This document shows positions 1 through 6,132 of a stretch of 7,995 bases of DNA, one piece after another. This DNA is from an uncultured Nitrososphaerales archaeon (GTDB lineage Archaea; Thermoproteota; Nitrososphaeria; Nitrososphaerales; JAAOZN01). The stretch is taken from the NCBI GenBank assembly GCA_938029515.1, contig CALJAQ010000008.1:1-7995 (forward strand), given 5' to 3'. The position numbers were made by a program, and so were the translations under genes. How positions within the stretch are numbered: the stretch's first letter is position 1; each line of letters begins with the position of its first letter. Below the pieces are notes generated by a model. The model was given only the letters and a program-made list of their open reading frames with translations, was not told the DNA's origin and made no database searches.

Positions 1-828
1 TATCTGGTAGATATATGGTGTGTAGAGGCCTTCGATAACCCGCTCCACCCTAGCCTTTACGTGTGCGAACCCTAGCCCCTTAAACCGCTCTGAACCGTAC
101 TTAACATCCACCTCCTGATCTAGGCGTATTGGGTGGATTGAGAAGGCAGAGCCTTTGTATAGCGCATACCCCCACTTCCTACCATAAATACTTGCGGCTT
201 CACTATACGATACTGAATAGGCTTTGGTCTTCTCCTCACACCAACGCTTCAAATCTGAACCCCTTAAGCGCGTTAAACCAGATTGAGGCTCTTTGTATAG
301 AGCTAAAAGGGCATTCCTCACCCTAAGGCTATGCTCCCTCCCATATACAACCAAATCTATATCTGAAAAAGATGGGTTGTGAATCTTAAGAAGTATGGAG
401 CCGGTAACTCCGAAGGCATCCCTCGGCACACCAGATCTTTCTGCAAGTAGCTCCACAAGGCTTAGAGCCTTCTCCTCAAGCGTATCTTTAGGCCCCTTCT
501 CCACGATTTCTCTTAACCTACTGCTTGGTGTGTAGTGTCTTAAAATGTAGGCTGTTGGTACAGCAGATATCTTAAAACCCATAATCTTGGAGTTAAAGAC
601 GTAGTGTGGGTAGTGCTCCTCAAGCCACTTTACACTTCTAGCAACCTCTGACGCTGAGTAGTATTGCATGGCTCTACTGTAGCGCAGAGAGCCTCTGACC
701 CACTTACCGTAATCTGAGGGAAGATACTTCAGATACGCTACCACCCTGTTTCTCGGATGCACATAGCCTACTACACAGAATATCAGCCCCTCCTTCGTCT
801 CTATAAACTCACGATCCTTGAAGAGCAA
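1..828 (-). CDS. Predicted nucleotidyltransferase (DNA polymerase beta-like fold), C-terminus cut by window edge
   Basis: An open frame of 276 codons runs from a TTG at 828 to the left edge with no stop, so the C-terminus is missing. Residues 143-159 contain the nucleotidyltransferase signature: Gly-Ser (GS at 143-144) followed by SDIDL, with acidic residues D156 and D158 as the likely metal-binding pair. This is the fold of Pol-beta-type NTP transferases and resembles a conserved archaeal family of predicted nucleotidyltransferases; the substrate is unknown. The first ~135 residues are basic and aromatic-rich (for example YLPSDYGKWVRGSLRYSR) and match no domain I recognise. The TTG lies one base after the lysK stop, and a GGGGT stretch about 7 nt upstream inside the end of lysK could be the ribosome binding site, so the gene is probably co-transcribed with the lysine operon. 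No ATG or GTG in this frame gives a better start near the signature. The role in the operon is not evident. Confidence 0.82.
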   Translation of the reverse strand, partial: MLFKDREFIETKEGLIFCVVGYVHPRNRVVAYLKYLPSDYGKWVRGSLRYSRAMQYYSASEVARSVKWLEEHYPHYVFNSKIMGFKISAVPTAYILRHYTPSSRLREIVEKGPKDTLEEKALSLVELLAERSGVPRDAFGVTGSILLKIHNPSFSDIDLVVYGREHSLRVRNALLALYKEPQSGLTRLRGSDLKRWCEEKTKAYSVSYSEAASIYGRKWGYALYKGSAFSIHPIRLDQEVDVKYGSERFKGLGFAHVKARVERVIEGLYTPYIYQI

Positions 829-829
829 A

Positions 830-1939
830 CTACTGACCCCTAGTAAGATTAGCCAGCTCCAATATAGCCGCTTGAAAGACATCTATGCTCTGCAGAAACT
901 CTTTAATTTCAACCCCTTCTTTACGCGTATGTGAAAGATGAGGGTTACCTGGGCCGTAAGTGACTGCTGGTATCTTAAGGGCTGTGCCAAGGGTATTCAT
1001 GTCACCTGTGCCAGTCTTGTTGATGAGTAGAGGTCTTCTCCCCCTAACCTTCAAGATAGCCCTAACCAGCGCCCTAAGTATAGGTGAGTTTCTATCCGCT
1101 TCAAAAGGCTCGGTCTGATCTAAGATCTGCATCTCAAACTTAGGGAAGGATAGGTCGCGCTCAAACCTCCCCACAATTCCTTTAACATCATTTAAGACCT
1201 GTGCAGTTGTGTAGTTTGGTGGGACTCTTATATCAACAGTTATAGAGCATCTACCAGGTGTAACGTTGTGTGAAGAGCCGCCTCTGATCTTCGTGAGGCA
1301 TGAGGTTATCGATCTGTAGCGGTCTCCATCAACACTCTTCTCAGCAAACAAAGCTTTTATAGCCTGCCAGACTTCAAGCAGCCGCTCAACAGCGTTTTCA
1401 GACATCCAAGGTGCGCTAGCGTGCACACTTGGAGTCTCGCAGACGAGTTTAAGGGCGAGCCTACCTTTGTAGCCCACTGTTATACCATCAAGCCCACTTG
1501 GTTCACCGAATATCGCGTACTCAGCGTCTACACCGCGTTTAAGAAGCGTCTTCAACCCCAAACTATTACCTTCCTCATCACTTACCGCAGCTACAGTAAT
1601 CTTACCTACATCCTGCCTATAAGCAAGTTTGGATGCTGCGAGTATCATCGCTGCCAGAGGTGATTTAGCGTCGCAGGCACCTCTACCGTATATGAAGCCT
1701 TTTGAGATACGGGTTGGTTGGTAGCCAGGGACCGTATCCAGGTGCCCACACAGCAGCAGCTTTGGGCTTCCTGAGCCGACTTCTCCTACAACGTTGTTCA
1801 CCTCGTCGACAACTACGTTTCTGAAGCCTAGGTCTTTACTCATGGCGTCTTTTAGAAATAGGGCTAGCTCATGCTCAGCCCTTGAAGGCGAGTAGATCCT
1901 CAGCATCTCAGAGAGGAAGCTTACCTCGTAGCTCAGCAT
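830..1939 (-). CDS. lysK: LysW-lysine (or LysW-ornithine) hydrolase, M20 metallopeptidase family
   Basis: This 369-residue enzyme is expected to catalyse the last step of LysW-mediated lysine synthesis: it hydrolyses the bond between the C-terminal glutamate of LysW and lysine, releasing free lysine. It has the complete M20 di-metal set: H66 and D68 in CGHLDTVPGY, bridging D90 in GRGACDAK, catalytic E122 followed by E123 in SDEEG, E146 in FGEPSG, and a final His at 337 in PHLSHTRKEG. H173 in VHASAP marks the dimerisation-domain insertion typical of the family. Start is the ATG at 1939, three bases after the lysX stop, so the two genes are almost certainly translated from one transcript. Related archaeal LysK enzymes also process LysW-ornithine in arginine synthesis, and the sequence alone does not exclude that second activity. 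Other M20 members (ArgE, DapE) are less likely because lysX and lysW are adjacent. Confidence 0.92.
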   Translation of the reverse strand: MLSYEVSFLSEMLRIYSPSRAEHELALFLKDAMSKDLGFRNVVVDEVNNVVGEVGSGSPKLLLCGHLDTVPGYQPTRISKGFIYGRGACDAKSPLAAMILAASKLAYRQDVGKITVAAVSDEEGNSLGLKTLLKRGVDAEYAIFGEPSGLDGITVGYKGRLALKLVCETPSVHASAPWMSENAVERLLEVWQAIKALFAEKSVDGDRYRSITSCLTKIRGGSSHNVTPGRCSITVDIRVPPNYTTAQVLNDVKGIVGRFERDLSFPKFEMQILDQTEPFEADRNSPILRALVRAILKVRGRRPLLINKTGTGDMNTLGTALKIPAVTYGPGNPHLSHTRKEGVEIKEFLQSIDVFQAAILELANLTRGQ

Positions 1940-1942
1940 CCC

Positions 1943-2791
1943 CTACTTGGCCTTCTCCACAAGGTAATCTATTATGTGTGCAGGTATGTCTACTCCAGTC
2001 GCTGGGACGCTGTTTCTGAATTCGGTTGTGTTGTTGACTTCATGCACCACCAGCCCATCAGCGGTCTCCATGCAGTCGACACCAAATACCCCTTCGCCTA
2101 CTGCGCGAGCAGCCTTTAAGCAGATTTCTTCAACCTCCTTAGTTACAGGGCAGTTCAAAGCTTTACCACCTCTTGAAGTGTTTGTACGCCAGCTTCCATC
2201 GGCTGAGACACGGTAGATGGCTGCAACAACCTTGTCCCCCACTACGAAAGCACGGATATCTCTAGGAGGCCTATTCACCTTCTCCTGTAAATAGTAGACT
2301 TGGTAAAGTGGAAACATATGCTCACGGTCCTCAAGCACGGCTTCAGCCGCCTCTCTGTCGTTGACTAAGGCAAGCAGCCTACCCCAGCTGCCTATAACAG
2401 GCTTGATCACAGCTGGGAAGCCTAACTCATTTAACGCAGCCATAGAACCCTGTGGTGTAAATGCGAGCATCGTTTTAGGCGTTGGTACACCAGCTTTTAT
2501 AAGCGCAAGTGTGGTTAGAAGCTTATTCCCTGCGATTATAGCTTCATGCAGCCCGTTAACAACCTTAACACCATGCGCTTCAAGCAGCGCGGTTAGATGT
2601 AGGCTTCTGAAGTAGCTGATACACCTTTGCAGCACGATATCTCCGTATTCTGCCCTGTTTATCTGCGCTAGGTTGTAGTACTGGTCTTTGCATTCGATTG
2701 CTTTAAGGGTGACGTTTTTCCGCTTAGCCGCTTCGATTAGAGCCTTCTCCTCCCACCTCGGTGCGTCGTAGAGCATAGTTATCGTTGGCAT
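1943..2791 (-). CDS. lysX: LysW--alpha-aminoadipate ligase, ATP-grasp (RimK-like)
   Basis: This 282-residue ATP-grasp ligase should attach the amino group of alpha-aminoadipate (or glutamate, in the arginine version) to the gamma-carboxyl of the LysW C-terminal glutamate, protecting it during later steps. Visible ATP-grasp features are the lysine-containing PAVIKPVIGSWGRLL (126-140), RDIR (177-180), the glycine-rich NTSRGG (204-209), the metal-ligand segment GVDCME (237-242) and EVNNTTEFRN (251-260), where E251 and N253 should bind magnesium. The final motif is close to that of Thermus LysX, which has NHTMEFKN there; substitutions in this patch may bear on substrate choice, so LysX versus ArgX or a dual enzyme cannot be settled by reading. 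Start is ATG 2791, backed by a strong GGAGGT five bases upstream. It lies 23 bp after lysW. Adjacency to homocitrate synthase favours aminoadipate. Confidence 0.92.
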   Translation of the reverse strand: MPTITMLYDAPRWEEKALIEAAKRKNVTLKAIECKDQYYNLAQINRAEYGDIVLQRCISYFRSLHLTALLEAHGVKVVNGLHEAIIAGNKLLTTLALIKAGVPTPKTMLAFTPQGSMAALNELGFPAVIKPVIGSWGRLLALVNDREAAEAVLEDREHMFPLYQVYYLQEKVNRPPRDIRAFVVGDKVVAAIYRVSADGSWRTNTSRGGKALNCPVTKEVEEICLKAARAVGEGVFGVDCMETADGLVVHEVNNTTEFRNSVPATGVDIPAHIIDYLVEKAK

Positions 2792-2796
2792 AGATG

Positions 2797-2802
2797 ACCT
2801 CC
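2797..2802 (-). promoter_or_regulatory. Shine-Dalgarno site of lysX
   Basis: GGAGGT on the minus strand, five bases before the ATG of lysX, in the 23-bp gap after lysW. It fixes the lysX start and shows that this internal operon gene uses leadered initiation, unlike the apparently leaderless first gene. Confidence 0.75.
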
Positions 2803-2814
2803 GATGCTGCTCCT

Positions 2815-2994
2815 TTACTCTCCCCAGTCTTCCCCCTCTACCTTAGCTGGTCTTATATCGACTTCTCCTCTCTCATTTCTGTAGACTTCGTATGACGCAC
2901 CGCAGTCTTGGCAGGTAACTATTTCACCCTCTAGCACATCGCTGGGCAGCTTTATCGACGCGTCGCATTCAACACACTTCAAACCCTCCACCAC
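2815..2994 (-). CDS. lysW: LysW, amino-group carrier protein for lysine synthesis
   Basis: A 59-residue acidic protein that carries the intermediates of the pathway on its C-terminal glutamate. The diagnostic C-terminus EDWGE (55-59) is intact, with E59 as the attachment site. Two CxxC pairs, C7-C10 (CVEC) and C28-C31 (CQDC), form the zinc-binding knuckle of the N-terminal half. It sits between homocitrate synthase (stop at 3001) and lysX (start 2791), all on the minus strand, as expected for a lysine operon. It is short enough to be missed by ordinary gene calling. Two tandem GTG codons at 2994 and 2991 are possible starts; I chose the outer one, which begins MVEGLKC. The nearest GGTGA lies 14 bp upstream inside the end of homocitrate synthase, so initiation may be coupled to termination of that gene six bases earlier. 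Archaeal LysW often serves arginine synthesis as well. Confidence 0.95.
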   Translation of the reverse strand: MVEGLKCVECDASIKLPSDVLEGEIVTCQDCGASYEVYRNERGEVDIRPAKVEGEDWGE

Positions 2995-3000
2995 CTTAGA

Positions 3001-4239
3001 TTAGGGTTTCACCTTATTAACGGCTTCGTCTAACTCGAGGATGAGCCGCTCCATCTCCTCCGTCAACTCAACTTCAAATAGATCGCCACACATCAGATTC
3101 TTAAGCCCCCTAGCAGCGTTATAAGCAGCCTTTTCATCAGGCTCTAAACCGAGCAGCTTGAGGAGAAAGGCAGCTTCACTTTTACCAGAGAGTTCACCGA
3201 TTATTATGCGCCTCCTATTCCCAACAACCTTAGGTGGAATTAGTTCATAGGCTGAACGCGCTCTTAACACAGCTGCAACATGAGTGCCGGCTTTATGCTT
3301 GTATGCGTTCACCCCCACCAGAGGTTTCATCGGATGCGTCTTTACACCTGTGTACGTTTCTACGAGCTGAGATAATTCAGTAAGCATGTTCAGCCGCACA
3401 TCAAGTTTAGCGCCGTAGAAGATCTTTAACGCAACAGCAGCTTCGGCGAGAGATGTTATACCAACTCGCTCACCTAAACCGTTCACAGTAACGTGTATCT
3501 GGTCAGCGCCAGCCTCAACACCAGCCAAAGAATTCGCTAACGCCAAGCCTAGGTCATTATGGCAGTGAACATCTATCGGCTTGCGGACAACATCTGCAAC
3601 CATTTTAACAAGCCTAAACATGCCCTGTGGGCGGAGAGCGCCTACTGTATCTGGTAGACCTATTCTGGTAGCCCCAGCCTCACCTACAGCCTTCGCAAAA
3701 CTCTTGAGAAACTCAGGTTCAGCTCTACTAGCATCCTCTAATGTGAACCTCATCTTTAACCCGTGGCTCTTAGCGTATTCTACAGCTTCAACAGATCTTC
3801 TCACAGCCTCTTCTCTTGAAACCCTCAGCTTAAACTTGAGGTGGATATCTGAAGCTGAGTGATACATGGCTATCCACCCTGCATCACACTTCAACGCTTC
3901 ATCTACATCGGATTTGAGCGCACGTATATGAGCAACGATATCAGCCTCCAGACCAGCTTTGATAATCTCCTTAGTTGAGCGTTGATGGTCAGCAGAAACG
4001 ATGGGGCTGATCTCTATAGCGTCGACACCGAAGTAGTCAAGCATCCAAGCTATCTGAAGCCTCTGCCTATGTGAGAATGATACTCCTGGAGCCTGCTCAC
4101 CTTCTCTGAGTGTTGAATCCAGTAAGTGTATCTTTCGGGGGTCTCTGGGTGGGGTATTATATAAGTTGGCGTACCCTAGATTAGCTGATTCACTTAACCC
4201 ATCCTCCTTTTCCACCCCCTCACCCATCGGGAGCCGCAC
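3001..4239 (-). CDS. lysS: Homocitrate synthase (DRE-TIM family), first enzyme of the alpha-aminoadipate lysine pathway
   Basis: This 412-residue enzyme should condense acetyl-CoA with 2-oxoglutarate to homocitrate. The DRE-TIM signature DSTLREGEQ is at 41-49 with catalytic R45, the metal-binding HCHNDLG at 225-231, and the second family signature NGLGERVGITSL at 253-264; KHKAGTHV (314-321) contributes a C-terminal-domain catalytic His. H104 in VAHIRAL lines up with a histidine that Thermus homocitrate synthase uses to recognise 2-oxoglutarate. No long regulatory LeuA dimer domain follows; the protein ends about 90 residues after KHKAGTHV. Adjacency to lysW, lysX and lysK separates it from isopropylmalate or citramalate synthase. 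The start is GTG 4239, placed 27 bp from the centre of a TATA box, implying a leaderless message; ATG 4227 is the alternative, and the first 35 residues are not conserved-looking. It is the first gene of the operon. Confidence 0.9.
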   Translation of the reverse strand: MRLPMGEGVEKEDGLSESANLGYANLYNTPPRDPRKIHLLDSTLREGEQAPGVSFSHRQRLQIAWMLDYFGVDAIEISPIVSADHQRSTKEIIKAGLEADIVAHIRALKSDVDEALKCDAGWIAMYHSASDIHLKFKLRVSREEAVRRSVEAVEYAKSHGLKMRFTLEDASRAEPEFLKSFAKAVGEAGATRIGLPDTVGALRPQGMFRLVKMVADVVRKPIDVHCHNDLGLALANSLAGVEAGADQIHVTVNGLGERVGITSLAEAAVALKIFYGAKLDVRLNMLTELSQLVETYTGVKTHPMKPLVGVNAYKHKAGTHVAAVLRARSAYELIPPKVVGNRRRIIIGELSGKSEAAFLLKLLGLEPDEKAAYNAARGLKNLMCGDLFEVELTEEMERLILELDEAVNKVKP

Positions 4240-4260
4240 CGCGATCAGGGGTTATTTTAC

Positions 4261-4279
4261 GCTTATATATTGTTTTTCG
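4261..4279 (-). promoter_or_regulatory. Promoter of the lysine operon (TATA box plus BRE-like element)
   Basis: In the 47-bp gap between the Lrp-type gene and homocitrate synthase, the minus strand reads ATATATAAGC (4270-4261), preceded by the purine-rich CGAAAAAC, which fits an archaeal BRE. The TATA centre near 4266 is about 27 bp from GTG 4239, the usual distance to the transcription start, so the first codon is probably at or next to the 5' end of the mRNA. Confidence 0.72.
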
Positions 4280-4286
4280 TATCGAT

Positions 4287-4700
4287 TCAGCGAAGTGTAC
4301 GCAGTATTATGACGGTATTCGAGGTTATAACCCCTTCTATCTTCCGTATATCGTCGATACACCTGTTAATTTCTGCGATGTTAGGAGCTGAGATGAACAC
4401 TGCTATATCAAATTGGCCTGTGATTTCGTGAACCACTTCAACATTCTTCAACTCCTTTAGCTTCTCGGAGATCTTCTGTGTAGGTGTTGCTGAAGATACC
4501 GTCAGAAGTGTTATAGCGTTTGCGCCGCCTGTCTCTGTTTCTATGGTGAATTTCTTTATCACGCCTGCTTGGATAAGGTTCTGCACCCTTCGCCTCACCG
4601 CAGCTTCAGAGAGGCCTACAGCTTCAGCTATCTTCACATAAGGGGTCCTTGAGTCCTGCTTCAAGATCTCTATGATCTTAAGATCTATGTCATCCATCAT
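4287..4700 (-). CDS. Lrp/AsnC-family transcriptional regulator, probably LysM-type
   Basis: A protein of 137 residues from ATG 4700. It has the standard layout: an N-terminal helix-turn-helix (about 18-48, with YVKIAEAVGLSEAAVRRRV and the wing after GVIKKF), then a RAM/ACT-like ligand domain (about 60-137, including VVHEITGQFDIAVFISA). Such proteins form dimers and higher oligomers and sense amino acids. It lies directly before the lysine operon promoter; in Sulfolobus a regulator of this kind, LysM, controls lysine genes, so the same role is inferred here but not shown. The frame is open back to GTG 4718, but a TATA box centred near 4736 predicts transcription starting near 4711, which favours ATG 4700 (or 4697, beginning MDDIDLKII as family members usually do). 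It has its own promoter separate from thiI. Confidence 0.88.
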   Translation of the reverse strand: MMDDIDLKIIEILKQDSRTPYVKIAEAVGLSEAAVRRRVQNLIQAGVIKKFTIETETGGANAITLLTVSSATPTQKISEKLKELKNVEVVHEITGQFDIAVFISAPNIAEINRCIDDIRKIEGVITSNTVIILRTLR

Positions 4701-4730
4701 ACCACACGCTACTATCACCCTGTAACCTTC

Positions 4731-4741
4731 TTACATATATT
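4731..4741 (-). promoter_or_regulatory. TATA box of the Lrp-type regulator gene
   Basis: The 47 bp between the thiI stop (4766) and GTG 4718 contains AATATATGTAA on the minus strand. Its centre is about 26 bp from position 4711, which places the transcription start inside the longest open frame and supports translation from ATG 4700 with a leader of roughly ten bases. Confidence 0.6.
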
Positions 4742-4765
4742 CTTAAGTAGGGTTGCTCGAATATG

Positions 4766-5929
4766 CTACAGCTGATCTTTTACTTCGATTACCTCAGCCT
4801 TATTGACGCTATCCTCTACCGCCTCCTCAATCTTCATTTCTGCCTCAATATCTTCGACATCTTCAAGCTTAGTCTTGGTTGCTGGGTGTTTTGCTATAAA
4901 AAGTGAGCAGCAGTCTTTATACGGCTGCACTGAGATCTTGAACGTTCCGATCTGCTTCGCTATGTTGACTATCTCATTCTTATCGTAGGTTAGAAGCGGT
5001 CTAAGTATTGGTATAGAGGAGGCCTGCTCTATCACAGAGAGGTTTTCAAGCGTCTGCGAAGAGACCTGCGCCAGGTTTTCACCACTACCCAACGCAACTA
5101 CACCATATTTTGAAGCAAGCCTCTCAGCGACTCTTACCATAAACCTTCGGAATAGAATCAACTTATAGCGCGTAGGCGCATATATAGAAGCTAGTTCAAA
5201 AGGGTAGAATGGCACAAAGAAGATGCGGGAGCCAAAAGAGTATCTGTTCAACACCTTCACCAGCTCGATGATCTTACCGTTCCACTTCTCATCAAACCTT
5301 TGAAAGGGGGAGAAGTGGAGAAAGTCTACTTCACACCCTCTCTTCATAAGTAGCCAAGCAGCAACCGGAGAGTCTATGCCTCCAGATAATAAGTGTAGAA
5401 CCTTACCTGAGACACCTACTGGTAGACCATATACCCCCTTTATTTTCTTAGTGTAAATGTATGCTTTACCATCTGCTATTTCAACAAAGATCTCCTTCTC
5501 AGGCCCCTTCAAGGAGACCTTAACATTATAGGCGTTTACTAAGTGTGTACCCAGCTCGCGGTTAAGCTCTATAGATGTGAACGGTATGCTTTTATCAGCC
5601 CTATTAGTTGAGACCTTCACCCTCTCCCCTTTGTTGAAGACGATATTTTTGTCTACACATCTCTGTATGCTTTCTCTGTCTGCTTCTGTTACGTAGCAGA
5701 AGGCGAACCAAGCTATACCGAAGACCCTTCTGAGCGCCCACTCGATTTCAGAAGTATCAGATCTTCCGCTCAGCTCTATCACGAGTCTACCCTGAATCCT
5801 CTTCACCCCTGCGTAATCTTGGTTTGCGAGCGCCTTCTTGATGTTTTCAACTAGCTTTCTCTCGTAGAATGGTCTATTCAGACCCTTTAACGCTATCTCC
5901 CCGTAATGAATTAGAACATAGTCAAACAC
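4766..5929 (-). CDS. thiI: tRNA 4-thiouridine synthase ThiI (THUMP + PP-loop)
   Basis: This 387-residue enzyme should adenylate and thiolate U8 of tRNA; ThiI can also supply sulfur for thiamine thiazole. Order of domains: N-terminal ferredoxin-like region beginning VLIHYGEIALKG, THUMP RNA-binding domain (about 60-170), then the adenylating PP-loop domain with SGGIDS at 182-187 and the family motif GSGENLAQVSSQTLENL (281-297). The active-site segment QPYKDCCSLF holds C340 and C341, near the end of the catalytic domain; there is no C-terminal rhodanese domain, only a short acidic tail (353-387). Total Cys are 78, 91, 199, 340 and 341, so there is no CxxC pair of the kind reported for the iron-sulfur ThiI of methanogens. 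Start is GTG 5929, supported by a TATA box 26 bp upstream. No functional partner is adjacent. Confidence 0.93.
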   Translation of the reverse strand: MFDYVLIHYGEIALKGLNRPFYERKLVENIKKALANQDYAGVKRIQGRLVIELSGRSDTSEIEWALRRVFGIAWFAFCYVTEADRESIQRCVDKNIVFNKGERVKVSTNRADKSIPFTSIELNRELGTHLVNAYNVKVSLKGPEKEIFVEIADGKAYIYTKKIKGVYGLPVGVSGKVLHLLSGGIDSPVAAWLLMKRGCEVDFLHFSPFQRFDEKWNGKIIELVKVLNRYSFGSRIFFVPFYPFELASIYAPTRYKLILFRRFMVRVAERLASKYGVVALGSGENLAQVSSQTLENLSVIEQASSIPILRPLLTYDKNEIVNIAKQIGTFKISVQPYKDCCSLFIAKHPATKTKLEDVEDIEAEMKIEEAVEDSVNKAEVIEVKDQL

Positions 5930-5948
5930 ATTTTAGGACACGGAGACA

Positions 5949-5962
5949 AATTTTAAAAAGTT
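5949..5962 (-). promoter_or_regulatory. TATA box of thiI
   Basis: Minus strand reads ACTTTTTAAAATT, centred near 5955, 26 bp before GTG 5929. This is the normal distance from TATA to transcription start in archaea, so thiI is probably leaderless. The surrounding stretch is AT-rich, in contrast to the region further upstream. Confidence 0.62.
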
Positions 5963-6132
5963 TAACCCTTAACTCTAGGCGCTGTTCTCTATGAGAAGTA
6001 GGCTATGTTAGCTTAGCGTTTCAATGTGATGGGTAGTCACCTATACGCCCACAAAGGAGGCAGTATGCTTGTTCCGCATCCATCTACTCAATCAAGTTAA
6101 CTTGTACTGAGGCGCAGCAATCCCTCGGGGCG
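5963..6132. other. Region between thiI promoter and transposase relic, probably the decayed 3' end of the IS110 element
   Basis: No credible gene, tRNA or tRNA-like fold is visible. On the minus strand the frame of the transposase C-terminus continues past its stop (6135-6133) as RPEGLLRLSTS to a second stop at 6099-6097, which could be the original protein end. The rest may hold the element's end and flanking sequence, but I see no terminal inverted repeat or target duplication, and IS110 elements usually lack clear ones. Confidence 0.35.

Noticed and set aside
129..326. Plus-strand open frame of 65 codons
   Set aside because: It lies opposite the nucleotidyltransferase signature region, has no recognisable domain and no promoter.
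1421..1663. Plus-strand open frame of 80 codons opposite lysK
   Set aside because: Antisense shadow of a well-supported gene with catalytic motifs; no independent support. The same applies to those opposite lysX, homocitrate synthase and thiI.
4258..4281. TACG...CGTA dyad flanking the lysine operon TATA box as a regulator operator
   Set aside because: Only four bases per arm with AT-rich filler; too weak to call as a binding site.
6038..6048. Protospacer for spacer 1 near the relic end
   Set aside because: Eleven matching bases out of 36 is within chance for a window this size.
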